Below are positions 1-9,267 of a stretch of DNA of 64,000 nucleotides, piece by piece. A program made the translations under genes and the position numbers. The notes beneath the pieces were generated by a model, which did no database searches, had not been told where the DNA came from, and worked only from the letters and a program-made list of their open reading frames with translations. This stretch comes from Solibacillus sp. FSL K6-1523 (lineage in GTDB: Bacteria > Bacillota > Bacilli > Bacillales_A > Planococcaceae), in assembly GCF_038005225.1 (NCBI RefSeq), contig NZ_JBBOSU010000001.1:1910001-1974000 (forward strand), written 5' to 3'. The stretch's first letter is position 1, and every line of letters begins with the position of its first letter.

Positions 1-1
1 T

Positions 2-388
2 ACATCATCGAATCCGTTAATTGAACCGCCTGTTGATTTATCAATGGAACGACCGAAATCGTTATTACAATATAATGCTTCACTTCAAAGATTGAAGGCG
101 TTAAATGTTTCGAAATTGTATACAGGTCATGGTGGGGAAATTACTGAAATAGGGGATTTAGTAGATGATCGCTTGGAACGCCAAAAGCAACGTGCATTAA
201 AAGTATATGATTTACTCGTTAAGCCACAAACGAATTTTGAGCTAACGGCACAGCTATTTGAACGACTATATCATCAACAGCTCGGTTTAACGCTATCTGA
301 AACGCTTGGACAGCTTGATTATTTAATAGATAATGAAATGATTGAAGCGAATATGCGAGACGGAGTTATTTATTATAGTAGATTATAG
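2..388 (+). CDS. Metallo-beta-lactamase-fold hydrolase, C-terminal part (5' cut by window edge)
   Basis: The reading frame is open from the left edge, so the start and the catalytic HxHxDH region lie outside the window. The visible part holds a TGHGG motif (about codons 29-33 from the edge), typical of the last metal-site strand of the fold, followed by a charged helical tail of about 90 residues that resembles the winged-helix tail of LACTB2-like or YqgX-like MBL hydrolases. Substrate cannot be inferred. A terminator follows directly. Confidence 0.75.
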   Translation, partial: TSSNPLIEPPVDLSMERPKSLLQYNASLQRLKALNVSKLYTGHGGEITEIGDLVDDRLERQKQRALKVYDLLVKPQTNFELTAQLFERLYHQQLGLTLSETLGQLDYLIDNEMIEANMRDGVIYYSRL

Positions 389-400
389 AATGAACGGAAG

Positions 401-432
401 AAAGTCATCATTTTTTAGTGATGACTTTTTAT
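401..432 (+). terminator. Rho-independent terminator
   Basis: A 10-bp stem (AAAGTCATCA / TGATGACTTT) is followed by a T run, just after the MBL-fold gene stop. Confidence 0.85.
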
Positions 433-585
433 TATTTCTAAAGCAGGAACATAGTTTTCCAAAAAGTTCTATATTAACTTTGAATTCATAGAATGAAAGC
501 AAAAATTTGATAAACGGATGAATCTTCACTAAAATCATATAAGGATTGATTAGAACTTTTATAGAGAAATTGGAGGAAATCGAAC

Positions 586-1062
586 ATGAGGAAATATTGG
601 ATATTCCTTCTTTTATTCGTGTTAGCAGGTTGCAGTAGTAGTAAGAGCGACGGGGCAACGCAATTTACAGAACAGCAGGCGGTGCCATTTGAAATTGTTC
701 ATTACGAAGCAAAAATTGCACCAGTTTATGAGTCACTTGTCCCATATATTTCATATGCCGAAACAGAAGGGCAGTTAAAAGAGTTACAAGGGCGCTTTCA
801 ATTAGAGAATATAAATGTGGATATGGACAATTATATGGCGGTATTTCTTGTGACTTACTCGGATAGCTGTGGTATTGCGGCGGATGGTGTTTACAATGAT
901 GCTGGAAAATTAGCCGTTCAGCTTATGGCTGTGCAGGGGAAAGAATGTAAAAATGAAGGCATGCCACACACATTTGTGCTACAAGTACCAAAGGGAGAAT
1001 ATGAAAAAGTACAATTGTATAATGGCAATATTATTAAATCATCTACTGAGGTAATCAATTAG
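586..1062 (+). CDS. Small secreted lipoprotein of unknown function
   Basis: The start is ATG with GGAGGA nine bases upstream. Residues 1-16 form a lipoprotein signal with lipobox LAGC (Cys16), so the protein should be anchored outside the membrane. The mature part (about 140 residues) is acidic and contains two further cysteines (near residues 104 and 126) that could form a disulfide. I do not recognise a family. It is a single-gene unit with its own terminator. Confidence 0.75.
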   Translation: MRKYWIFLLLFVLAGCSSSKSDGATQFTEQQAVPFEIVHYEAKIAPVYESLVPYISYAETEGQLKELQGRFQLENINVDMDNYMAVFLVTYSDSCGIAADGVYNDAGKLAVQLMAVQGKECKNEGMPHTFVLQVPKGEYEKVQLYNGNIIKSSTEVIN

Positions 1063-1104
1063 TAAGTAGTAAGTGCGCAAACAATGCGAGAAAATGTCAT
1101 AAAT

Positions 1105-1139
1105 GAAACCTGTTCACTTTACATCTGAGCAGGTTTTTC
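1105..1139 (+). terminator. Rho-independent terminator
   Basis: The stem AAACCTGTTCA / TGAGCAGGTTT is followed by Ts, 40 bases after the lipoprotein stop. Confidence 0.8.
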
Positions 1140-1235
1140 CTATTTTGCACTCAGTGAGGAATATTTTGACGCTTCCATTGAAAAGATGTAACGTATAACA
1201 TGAATTATCCAATCTATTTCAAAGGAGCACGAAAA

Positions 1236-2534
1236 TTGAGTGACTTTCTTTTTTTTACAATTATATTTCTAGTTGTACTTTTACTAACATTACTGTGTCT
1301 CCGTGCTTTTTTTGTGCAATGGCACATTCGAAAAGCTATTGGCAAAGGGCTTAAAATAAATAAACAACCATTACAAATAATGAGTGGTTATTCAGAAAGT
1401 GAACATCTAATTTATAATCAAGTGGAAGACTACGCCAAGGCGAAAACGGGCTATTTGCGTGTTTTTAGATCGCGGTACAAGCTAGATAGGCAAATACATC
1501 GCGAATTAAATCGTAAAACAAAAAATGCAATGACGCGCTTTTTTTCATGGCTGCTTGTGACAATTAAATTTGCTCTGTCGTTTGTATTAGTAGTTGCGAG
1601 CTTGCTATTTGGCTCGATTGTACGAGATGAATGGCAGGCGGCAGATTTATGCTTACCAACTTTAGATCCGAATTTAACGATTGCGCGGGACATTGATCCA
1701 CGGAAAAGTATCGATGAGCTATTGGCTGTTTTTTCAGATAACCCAAAGCGGTTACAAACGTTTAATTATGCCGATTCGAATGATTTAATCGAACCAGTTT
1801 ATCCAACGTATCAATTGCCAGAAGTCGTAAATTCGGCTGAAACATTAGGGCAAGCCATGTCTTTTTATATGGGGAATTTTAAAAGTGAATTTACTGTAAA
1901 TGTAGATACAAGACAGCATGATATGAAGAAAATAATGGAAGAAGCCTATACGTGGATGGACAAAAATGAGCCGTATCTTTACCGCACAACGACAGAAATT
2001 CAATCAACTTACTATGATTATGGAAGCTATGCCGAAGTTCATTTTACGATGAATTATGATTTAACTGCCGAGCAGCATGCGCAAATGCACGGCAAGGTAA
2101 AGCAGCTTGTTGAGGAGATGCCGCCAAACTTATCCGATGTTGAAAAGGTGAAATATGTAAATGATTATATCGTTTCGCAAACGGTATATGAGCTAGATAG
2201 CAAAGCAAGTCCGTATACACCCTATTCTGTTTTAATGAACGGGGAAGGGGTTTGTCAAGGCTATGCATTAGCAGTGCTTCTATTGTTTGATGAAATGGGT
2301 ATGGAAGCACAGTATGTTACGGGTGATGCGATTCCAGTTGGTGGACATGCGTGGAATTTAGTAAAGGTGGACGGGGAATGGTATCATTTGGATACGACAT
2401 GGAATGACCCAATACCGGATCAAGGAAAAAATATTCGTTATGACTATTTTTTACTTGCAGATGAAACGTTGGCACGGGACCATGTGTGGGCGTTTGACGA
2501 ATATCCTAAGACGGCAGATGTGGATTACTATTAA
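1236..2534 (+). CDS. Membrane-anchored transglutaminase-like (cysteine protease fold) protein
   Basis: I choose TTG at 1236 because AAAGGAG sits at 1221-1227; an ATG at 1200 in the same frame has no binding site. Two hydrophobic segments lie near residues 3-23 and 110-135. The C-terminal 130 residues carry the transglutaminase-core triad as Cys340 (GVCQGYA), His371 (GGHAWN) and Asp386 (HLDTTWND). In bacteria this fold usually serves as a protease or amidase rather than a true cross-linker. With the membrane anchors it may act on envelope proteins or peptides; that role is inference. Terminator downstream. Confidence 0.85.
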   Translation: MSDFLFFTIIFLVVLLLTLLCLRAFFVQWHIRKAIGKGLKINKQPLQIMSGYSESEHLIYNQVEDYAKAKTGYLRVFRSRYKLDRQIHRELNRKTKNAMTRFFSWLLVTIKFALSFVLVVASLLFGSIVRDEWQAADLCLPTLDPNLTIARDIDPRKSIDELLAVFSDNPKRLQTFNYADSNDLIEPVYPTYQLPEVVNSAETLGQAMSFYMGNFKSEFTVNVDTRQHDMKKIMEEAYTWMDKNEPYLYRTTTEIQSTYYDYGSYAEVHFTMNYDLTAEQHAQMHGKVKQLVEEMPPNLSDVEKVKYVNDYIVSQTVYELDSKASPYTPYSVLMNGEGVCQGYALAVLLLFDEMGMEAQYVTGDAIPVGGHAWNLVKVDGEWYHLDTTWNDPIPDQGKNIRYDYFLLADETLARDHVWAFDEYPKTADVDYY

Positions 2535-2589
2535 GCTAATTTGCGAAGATTGCTTTAATAATAAAGCAATAGTAGAAGACTGATAAAAA

Positions 2590-2626
2590 AGGGCTCGATT
2601 CCTATTTAGTGGAATCGAGCCTTTAT
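2590..2626 (+). terminator. Rho-independent terminator
   Basis: A perfect 11-bp stem GGCTCGATTCC / GGAATCGAGCC is followed by a short T run. Confidence 0.75.
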
Positions 2627-2696
2627 AATTTATCGCACTTGCACCGATGTGTTGCCACACACACTCGACACATTGTGAGGTTGTTGAGTAGTTGTT

Positions 2697-3119
2697 TTAT
2701 TTATTCAATTCCTTATATAAAACATATTTTATAGCAGAAAATTCATCTTCAGATAGTTTACCTTCAATTTCGAATAATACTTCATCCTTATTAATTGAAC
2801 CGTTTTGTGCTTGTTCCTGAATATCAAGTAAACGATTAACGCCCACTTTTTTTATTAATACACGTGTCGCTTCTTCCTTAGTTTGGAAGGGGAGAGTTTC
2901 CGGATTTTTATTTGCCGCCTCGTTAATAAATTCTTGAACCTTCGAATCGTTCTCGATATAGGATTTTACTTCTTCTAGATTTTTGTCATCTAAAGTAGCT
3001 TCCACTTTTGCTATTATTTTTTCGGAAGCGATATTAGTCCCGAAATGCCACACAGCATAGCCAGCCGCTCCGAGTAAAACAAGAATTATTGTGGTAATAG
3101 TTAAAAACTTTTTCATCAA
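2697..3119 (-). CDS. Small single-pass membrane protein, function unknown
   Basis: The start ATG is preceded by AGGAGTGAG on the minus strand. Residues 3-25 form an N-terminal hydrophobic segment (signal anchor); the remaining 115 residues are charged and probably helical, with several Lys/Glu-rich stretches. No catalytic motif is visible. It converges on the transglutaminase-like gene and shares the terminator region at 2590-2626. Confidence 0.7.
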   Translation of the reverse strand: MMKKFLTITTIILVLLGAAGYAVWHFGTNIASEKIIAKVEATLDDKNLEEVKSYIENDSKVQEFINEAANKNPETLPFQTKEEATRVLIKKVGVNRLLDIQEQAQNGSINKDEVLFEIEGKLSEDEFSAIKYVLYKELNK

Positions 3120-3388
3120 CTCACTCCTGACATTTTGAATATAGCACAGCTACACAAAAACCACGAAGAAAAAGGTGTTTTCTATTATTGGTTTAATTAC
3201 ATTTATTTGCGAACCATGAACAGATAAATTTCCAACTTAATACATAGATATAAATTTCGAACTAAGTATCTACATTAATAATATTAATATTGTAATATAC
3301 TATTATAAATAAGTTAACAAAGTTAATTTATGTTTTTTTCAAAGATCTCTAGAATGTTCAGTAAAAAAATGCTATGAGGAGTCCTAAA

Positions 3389-4300
3389 ATGAAAAAGAAA
3401 ATAAACTATTTAATCTTCCTATTAACAACAATCTTTATTGTTGGTTGTACTAACGTAGAAGATGCAACCGTTACAGATAAAGAAACAGATTCACAAAAAG
3501 TAGAAACGATCGCTACGGTTGTTGATGAGCCAGTAGTAGAGAAAACACCAACCCAATCAAAAAATGACAAGTTCTCAGGATACAAAATAATTGAAGTTGA
3601 TGGTGGTAATTTGTCTGGATATCGTGAATCTAACGTCGTCGTTGACATTGGTTACGGAGACCGTGAATATTGGGCATTTACGAATGAATACGGGCAACTA
3701 GTACGTGTCATTGCTGACGAAATTATTCTACAAGATGACCGTAACGAACCTGTATTATCGACTGGCAGATACTATTCTGATGAGGCAAAGATACCTGGCG
3801 TCGAAAGTGAATTTTTAGATGAAGGACATGTAATTGCTGATTCTCTTGGAGGGGTATCGAATGCTTATAATATTACCCCACAAAATAGTACGCTTAACCG
3901 ACATGGTGATCAAGCCTACATGGAAGACGCGATCCGTAAAGCAGGTGGAGCTACTAATTTTGAAGCAATTATCAAATATCCGAATACGGAAACCCAGATT
4001 CCTTCAAGTTATCAGTATACTTATACAATAAAGGGAAAAGTCGTTACGGATTCATTTGACAATGTGAACCCTGATGAAGTAAACAAATCTCTTGGACTAA
4101 CTGGAAATAATAAGTCTGAGTCCAAATTAACAAGTTCTTCAACAAATGAAGGTGACCTTTCTAGTGTTGATACAAATGGAAATGGACAAGTGACAATCGC
4201 AGAAGCAAAAGCAGCTGGTTATAGCATGCCAATAACGCGCGAACACTGGTTGTATAAATTCATGGATGATCGCGATAACGACGGTATGGTAGGTGAATAA
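3389..4300 (+). CDS. Secreted DNA/RNA non-specific endonuclease lipoprotein with C-terminal calcium-binding-like repeats
   Basis: Start ATG 3389 has GAGGAG at 3376-3381; an upstream in-frame ATG overlaps that site. Residues 1-20 are a lipoprotein signal with lipobox IVGC. Residues about 75-210 hold the nuclease domain: an EGHVIADSLGG segment carrying the probable general-base His, then PQNSTLNRHG carrying the metal-binding Asn, as in beta-beta-alpha-metal nucleases. The C-terminal 45 residues contain two Asp-rich loops (DTNGNGQ and DDRDNDGMVGE) like the tail of other Bacillus secreted nucleases. Probable role: nutrient or biofilm DNA degradation at the cell surface. A near-identical 3' copy lies at 8513-8966. 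Confidence 0.85.
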   Translation: MKKKINYLIFLLTTIFIVGCTNVEDATVTDKETDSQKVETIATVVDEPVVEKTPTQSKNDKFSGYKIIEVDGGNLSGYRESNVVVDIGYGDREYWAFTNEYGQLVRVIADEIILQDDRNEPVLSTGRYYSDEAKIPGVESEFLDEGHVIADSLGGVSNAYNITPQNSTLNRHGDQAYMEDAIRKAGGATNFEAIIKYPNTETQIPSSYQYTYTIKGKVVTDSFDNVNPDEVNKSLGLTGNNKSESKLTSSSTNEGDLSSVDTNGNGQVTIAEAKAAGYSMPITREHWLYKFMDDRDNDGMVGE

Positions 4301-4462
4301 GCCCCGTTTAGCAAAACAAGTTGCCAAACAATGCTTTGGTAACTTTCTTATTACATAGTAGAATCAAAAAAGCGACGTAGGGGTGAAGAGCTGAAGCAGT
4401 TTGTTATACCAATTATAAAGACAATTGCAATAGAGCTTTTAGACGCAAAGAAGGATGATCCT

Positions 4463-4639
4463 ATGTTTAGCATTAAATGTTTAAAATGCGGCTGTATTAG
4501 AGAATTAGAATATAATTTTTCTGGAAAATCTGGGAATATAGAAGTTTTTAATGACTAAAGCATTTTAAATGCTGACGAAATCTTTGTATCAATATAATGC
4601 AACAATTGTGGAAATAACCTAAACAGTTCAGAATATTAA
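4463..4639 (+). pseudogene. Decayed small zinc-ribbon protein
   Basis: From ATG 4463 the frame reads a CLKCGC knuckle, meets TAA at 4556, another TAA at about 4604, and then continues with CNNCGN before a final TAA at 4637. The spacing of the two CxxC pairs suits a zinc ribbon. The same frame is open upstream to about 4342, so the ancestral gene may have been longer. Two nonsense codons mark it as broken unless it is not a gene at all. Confidence 0.4.
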
Positions 4640-4757
4640 TGCACAGTTTCAGCAGGGGGAAACTAAAAAGGTTGCTAATTATGGTTACTGATCTTATTCA
4701 ACTAAAGGGTGCTTTAGTGCAAGTAACCTAACAATTTTCCCAAACGCTTTGGGTGCA

Positions 4758-4801
4758 TTTACATTATTCCGCAATCGAGACAGATTGTGGAATAATGTAA
4801 A
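4758..4801. repeat. Long hairpin (19-bp stem, 6-base loop)
   Basis: TTTACATTATTCCGCAATC at 4758-4776 pairs with 4783-4801, with one G.T position. There is no long T run, so it is not a classic terminator. It sits in a 680-base stretch without an intact gene between the nuclease and the nitronate monooxygenase; apart from the zinc-ribbon relic I see nothing else there. Confidence 0.6.
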
Positions 4802-4980
4802 CAAATATTGATAATGTATTGTATTTGAATTTATAGTTACTACACTAAAAATAACGAAACTAAGTTATTTAATAAATGCTTTATACGTTGTTACTTTAAT
4901 TTCTATTTATGCAACTAACTCTTATAGCACAGCAACGTACCTCTATAGCTAGAAAGCTAAATGCTTTTATAGAAATCCTA

Positions 4981-5994
4981 TTAAGATTGACATAAAATTA
5001 ATTCCTTTGTTAGTTGTTCGAATACGTCCTTTACTGTCCCTTGTTTAATCTCTTTAAAGCGTGTACTTGCCCAAAGTGACATGGCATGAGGATTTTGATC
5101 TTTTAATGCTTTTGCACGAATGGGCTGCGTTAATGTATGGACAGCAGGATAAATTGCTGGTGCAGAACTTTCATACGTAGACATAAAATCATTTTTTAAT
5201 CCACGCGCAAGTCGACCTGTAAATGCTCGTGTAAGGGCTGTTTCGGAAAATTGATCCGATTGAAGGGCTTGTTTATAGATTGGGTTAGCTCCACTTTCAT
5301 CCGTACAGAGAAAAGCTGTCCCAAGTTGTACAGCGTCAGCTCCCGCACATAACGCGAGATGAATATCCTTTCCATTCATCATTCCACCAGCAGCTATAGT
5401 AGGAATTCGGATTTCCTTACGAATGGTATAGATTAAATTAAGCAATGATACATAAGAAGCTTCATCCGCATTTTGAAATGTTGCACGATGTCCACCAGCT
5501 TCCATACCCTGTAAACAAATCGCATCGGCCCCATTATTTACTGCAATTTTAGCCTCTGACAAATTCGTCACTGTAACAATGACGTGACTACCAATCCTCT
5601 TTAATCGCTCAATTATTTCTTTCGATGGACAACCGAATGTAAAAGAAACATAAGGTACTTTATATTTCATTACTAACTCAAGCTTTTCCGCCCAAAAATC
5701 ATCATGCGGTTCTTGAATCGTCAATTTTTTTTGAAAGTCTTCTTCAAGGCGATGTTGATATAAATATAAAGCCTCATTCATGGTATCGTTTTGCGGTACA
5801 AACAAGTTAACACCAAATGGTAAAGCCGCTGCATCACATTCTAAAATCTCTTGCTCGATTACTTCTGGGGTTTTATAGCCGGCTGCCAAAAAACCTAGTC
5901 CGCCATTATGTGATACTGCAAGTGCTAACTTAACAGTAGATACTCCCCCTGCCATCGGCGCTTGAATGATCGGATATTTTAATTCGTTAAGCAT
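4981..5994 (-). CDS. Nitronate monooxygenase / 2-nitropropane dioxygenase-like flavoenzyme
   Basis: Start ATG at 5994 has AAAGGAAG upstream; it overlaps the stop of the MFS gene by eight bases, which suggests translational coupling. The protein (337 residues) begins with YPIIQAPMAGG, the FMN-binding strand of the NPD/FabK-like TIM barrel. It has the GADAICLQGMEAGGH segment (His near residue 176, the probable catalytic base) and the phosphate-binding IPTIAAGGMM and GADAVQLGTAF segments. Expected reaction: FMN-dependent oxidation of alkyl nitronates such as propionate 3-nitronate. FabK (enoyl-ACP reductase) is a less likely alternative. Confidence 0.85.
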   Translation of the reverse strand: MLNELKYPIIQAPMAGGVSTVKLALAVSHNGGLGFLAAGYKTPEVIEQEILECDAAALPFGVNLFVPQNDTMNEALYLYQHRLEEDFQKKLTIQEPHDDFWAEKLELVMKYKVPYVSFTFGCPSKEIIERLKRIGSHVIVTVTNLSEAKIAVNNGADAICLQGMEAGGHRATFQNADEASYVSLLNLIYTIRKEIRIPTIAAGGMMNGKDIHLALCAGADAVQLGTAFLCTDESGANPIYKQALQSDQFSETALTRAFTGRLARGLKNDFMSTYESSAPAIYPAVHTLTQPIRAKALKDQNPHAMSLWASTRFKEIKQGTVKDVFEQLTKELILCQS

Positions 5995-7114
5995 GTAAAA
6001 TCCACTTCCTTTCAAAGATTGAATAGATAACAACCAATAGACTCGCTATTAGCACTGCAACACTCGCAAATATAAAAGCGGCACTAAAATGTAATCTATC
6101 TAATAGAAAGCCTGCAATCGCAGGTCCTATAATTTGTCCTAATGCATATAATGCAGTTAATATGCCAATTGCGGATACATTTATTTGTTTGACAATGGCA
6201 TTGGTCAAAGCCGTAATACCCATAAATGTAAAGCCAAATAAAAAAGCGCTTAAAAAGAAACTCCAATTCGTTATACTAAGGGCAGGCAAGGCAATTCCAA
6301 TTGCTTGTAATACAAGGGCTAAAGTTAACATACTTGCATAACCAAAATTTTCAGCTAATTGAATGAATAGCATACAGGACGGAATGGCTGCAACCCCTAC
6401 AATGAGCCAAATAAGCGAACTATCGAATTGTATAGTTGGTGTACTATTAGCAACATTCACAATAAAAGTACCTGTAATAATATAGCCTAGCCCCTCTAGG
6501 AAATAAGCAAAATAGAGCCAATACAGAATGACTGTATTTTTACCTTTAGTTCTTGGCTGTACTGGCATAATCGGAATGGCTCGAATCAGGTAAAGTCCAA
6601 TGATCCCTATAACGAAACTCATAACCGCAAGCAAGACCCATAGTCCTCCCGTATGTAAATGTGACGAAAATAACAGGATTAATATACTTGACCCGACAAT
6701 ACCAACACCGACCCCACTATATAAATAACCAGTAAAATGATTTTTTTGAATCGTTTGTATGTAAGTTAATATCATTTGTGTTGTGAAAATAAAGATAACG
6801 GCACTTGTTATACCAGATACAAATCGTGCTATAAAAATCAACCATATATTTTCCATCATTCCTAAAACTAATAGTGAAAGCATACTAATCAAAATCATCG
6901 CTATTAATGCGAATCGCTTATTTTTAAATACAACAAATGTACAAAGTAGAGAGCCAACAAAATAACCTAAGTAATTACTTAACGCTATAAAACCTGCTGT
7001 ACTATTCGATAAATGTAATTCAGCTTGCATAAATGGTAAGAGAGGTGTATACGAAAACCTCCCAATCCCCATTGCTACCGCTAATAAAAGTACGCCTCCC
7101 AAAATAACCTTCAT
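5987..7114 (-). CDS. MFS transporter, YbfB/YjiJ-like family
   Basis: The 375-residue protein has about 12 hydrophobic segments. The N-terminal MGIGRFSYTPLLPFMQ segment is characteristic of YbfB/YjiJ-type major facilitator proteins. Its stop overlaps the nitronate monooxygenase start by eight bases, so the two form an operon transcribed away from the LysR gene. Substrate unknown; export or uptake of a compound handled by the flavoenzyme is an inference from the operon. Confidence 0.85.
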   Translation of the reverse strand: MKVILGGVLLLAVAMGIGRFSYTPLLPFMQAELHLSNSTAGFIALSNYLGYFVGSLLCTFVVFKNKRFALIAMILISMLSLLVLGMMENIWLIFIARFVSGITSAVIFIFTTQMILTYIQTIQKNHFTGYLYSGVGVGIVGSSILILLFSSHLHTGGLWVLLAVMSFVIGIIGLYLIRAIPIMPVQPRTKGKNTVILYWLYFAYFLEGLGYIITGTFIVNVANSTPTIQFDSSLIWLIVGVAAIPSCMLFIQLAENFGYASMLTLALVLQAIGIALPALSITNWSFFLSAFLFGFTFMGITALTNAIVKQINVSAIGILTALYALGQIIGPAIAGFLLDRLHFSAAFIFASVAVLIASLLVVIYSIFERKWILHA

Positions 7115-7181
7115 GTAAATCCCCCCTTAAACTATCGTACCAACATCTAGCTATAAATAAAAATTCAAATAATATATAATA

Positions 7182-7202
7182 GGTATTAATAAAATCAATA
7201 CC
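7182..7202. promoter_or_regulatory. Candidate LysR operator in divergent promoter region
   Basis: GGTATT (7182-7187) and AATACC (7197-7202) form an inverted repeat with the T-N11-A layout expected for LysR regulators. It lies just upstream of the regulator's own ribosome binding site and 67 bases from the divergent MFS start. Confidence 0.5.
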
Positions 7203-7214
7203 AAGGAGGGCATA

Positions 7215-8081
7215 ATGGATATTGAGGCATTAAAAGCATTCCGCTATATCGTAGAACTCGGGACTATTTCACAAGCAGCAGAGAAACTAAATTATTCCCA
7301 ATCAAACGTGACAACGAAACTAGCAAAACTCGAAGATCAGCTTCAGACGAAATTATTACATCGTCATAATAGAGGTTGTGAAGTAACAGCAAAAGGAAAA
7401 GATTTATACGAGCATGCACTCCAAATCTTTATAATGATGGAAAAAGCAGAAAATGCAATGCAAGACGATCAGTCGCCAAAAGGTACCTTACAAATCGGTT
7501 CGATTGAAACTACAGCTGCGATCTATTTACCTAAAGTCTTAATGGATTATCATGATAATTATCCAAACGTGTTATTAAATGTACGGACACAACCAACAGC
7601 TATGTTAATAGAGCAAGTGCTACAGTATCAACTAGATGGAGCTTTTATTTCTGGACCATTAGAGCATAGTTTACTTGGTAAGCAATTGGTTGTGAATGAG
7701 GAACTTGTTTTCATTTTTGCACGGGGGAAAGATCCTGTGTTAGAGAATACAACCATTTTAGTTTTTCGTTCTGGATGTACATACCGATTTCAAATGGAGA
7801 AATACTTCCGTGAACACCATATTAAAACGTATCAAGTGATGGAAATGGGATCGCTTGAAGCCATTCTAGGCTGTGTACAAGCAGGGCTAGGGGTAACGTT
7901 ATTACCAAAATCAGTCTTTGAACGATATTCACGCTATTTTGATTTAGACTTGAAAGAAACTGCCGAACATTATAAAAAAGTTCCTACAGAGTTTATTTAT
8001 AGAAAAGATAATCCATCTGTTGCATTACGTTATTTTGTAAACAGTCTAGCAGTAATGAATGCAAAATTTGTGTCTCCCTAA
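7215..8081 (+). CDS. LysR-family transcriptional regulator
   Basis: ATG 7215 has AAGGAGGG upstream. Residues 1-60 form the winged helix (ALKAFRYIVELGTISQAAEKLNYSQSNVT); residues about 90-288 form the substrate-binding domain. The gene is divergent from the MFS/nitronate monooxygenase operon and probably controls it and itself through the palindrome at 7182-7202. Confidence 0.9.
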   Translation: MDIEALKAFRYIVELGTISQAAEKLNYSQSNVTTKLAKLEDQLQTKLLHRHNRGCEVTAKGKDLYEHALQIFIMMEKAENAMQDDQSPKGTLQIGSIETTAAIYLPKVLMDYHDNYPNVLLNVRTQPTAMLIEQVLQYQLDGAFISGPLEHSLLGKQLVVNEELVFIFARGKDPVLENTTILVFRSGCTYRFQMEKYFREHHIKTYQVMEMGSLEAILGCVQAGLGVTLLPKSVFERYSRYFDLDLKETAEHYKKVPTEFIYRKDNPSVALRYFVNSLAVMNAKFVSP

Positions 8082-8116
8082 ACTTTTATTTGGGAATGTC
8101 TTTAGTTAATAACGAT

Positions 8117-8144
8117 CTTCAACAATCAGGCGCGATTGCTGAAG
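8117..8144. repeat. Intergenic hairpin
   Basis: CTTCAACAATC pairs with GATTGCTGAAG with one mismatch and a 6-base loop. It lies 35 bases after the LysR stop and has no T run. Confidence 0.45.
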
Positions 8145-8213
8145 AGTAAAAATTTATAAAGTATACAAAATAAACCTAAATAACGTTCCAAAATTAAATT
8201 TTTGGCGCAAACG

Positions 8214-8257
8214 AAAATCCTAGAAATCCTGATTTAATAGTATTTCTAGGATTTTTA
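8214..8257 (+). terminator. Rho-independent terminator
   Basis: AAATCCTAGAAAT pairs with ATTTCTAGGATTT and is followed by Ts; it probably ends the LysR transcript. Confidence 0.75.
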
Positions 8258-8265
8258 TATGAACA

Positions 8266-8373
8266 TTATTTATAAGGTATTTTATGCATTTCTCTACAAA
8301 GCCAATTACAGCAATCGTTTGAGCGTTTTCTAGTGATAATCCAACGTTGATGTCGTTGCATAAATTCGTGCAT
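8266..8373 (-). CDS. Small cysteine-containing ORF, possible gene remnant
   Basis: A 35-codon minus-strand frame starts at ATG 8371-8373 and ends at TAA 8266-8268. It encodes a basic peptide with a DCCNWLC segment. The same frame is open a further 27 bases upstream. No clear ribosome binding site is visible, so it may be the tail of a lost gene. I do not recognise it. The rest of 8258-8512 holds nothing I can support. Confidence 0.2.
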   Translation of the reverse strand: MHEFMQRHQRWIITRKRSNDCCNWLCREMHKIPYK

Positions 8374-8512
8374 ATTCTTTAAGGTTGTAAATACGCATCT
8401 TTCTTACACTAACCCTCCGATAAAAGTGTAGGAATTTTAAGTTTTGTTCATTGCTCAAATGGAGATGTATCAACAGCTAAATGGTTTTATCCCTGAAAAG
8501 AATATCCTATAC

Positions 8513-8966
8513 TGGAGGGGTATCGAATGCTTATAATATTACCCCGCAAAATAGTAGGCTTAACCGACATGGTGATCAAGCCTACATGGAAGACGCGATC
8601 CGTAAAGCACGTGGAGCTACTAATTTTGAAGCAATTATCAAATATCCGAATACGGAAACCCAGATTCCTTCAAGTTATCAGTATACCTATACAATAAAAG
8701 GAAATGTCATTACGGATTCATTTGAAAATGTGAACCCTGATGAAGTAAACAAATCTCTTGGACTAACTGGAAATAATAAGTCTGAGTCCAAATCAACAAT
8801 TATTTCATCAAATGAAGGTGACCTTGCTAGTGTTGATACAAACGGAAATGGGCAAGTGACGATCGCAGAAGCAAAAGCAGCAGGTTATAGCATGCCAATA
8901 ACGCGTGAGCACTGGTTGTATAAATTCATGGATGATCGTGATAACGACGGTTTGGTAGGTGAATAA
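8513..8966 (+). pseudogene. 5'-truncated duplicate of the secreted nuclease gene
   Basis: From GGAGGGGTATCG onward the sequence matches 3848-4300 at roughly 95% identity by eye, in the same frame and to the same stop. The signal peptide and the segment with the catalytic His (EGHVIADSL) are missing, while the metal-site PQNS..NRHG and the Asp-rich tail remain. An ATG 32 bases upstream opens the frame, but no complete nuclease can be made. Confidence 0.85.
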
Positions 8967-8992
8967 GCTCCTAGAACTTTGAGGCAAAATAA

Positions 8993-9106
<114 letters not shown>

Positions 9107-9267
9107 AACAACTGAAGTAAATGGTACTATTATCTATAAAATATGTACTGTGAAAATATAATTATTTTTCATTAAAAGAAGTAGATCCACTTAATGAACG
9201 GAGATTCGGCAAATATATAATCTGTTTGTGATAATATAATAAAAAGTCTTTGTTTTAGGAGGATTAT

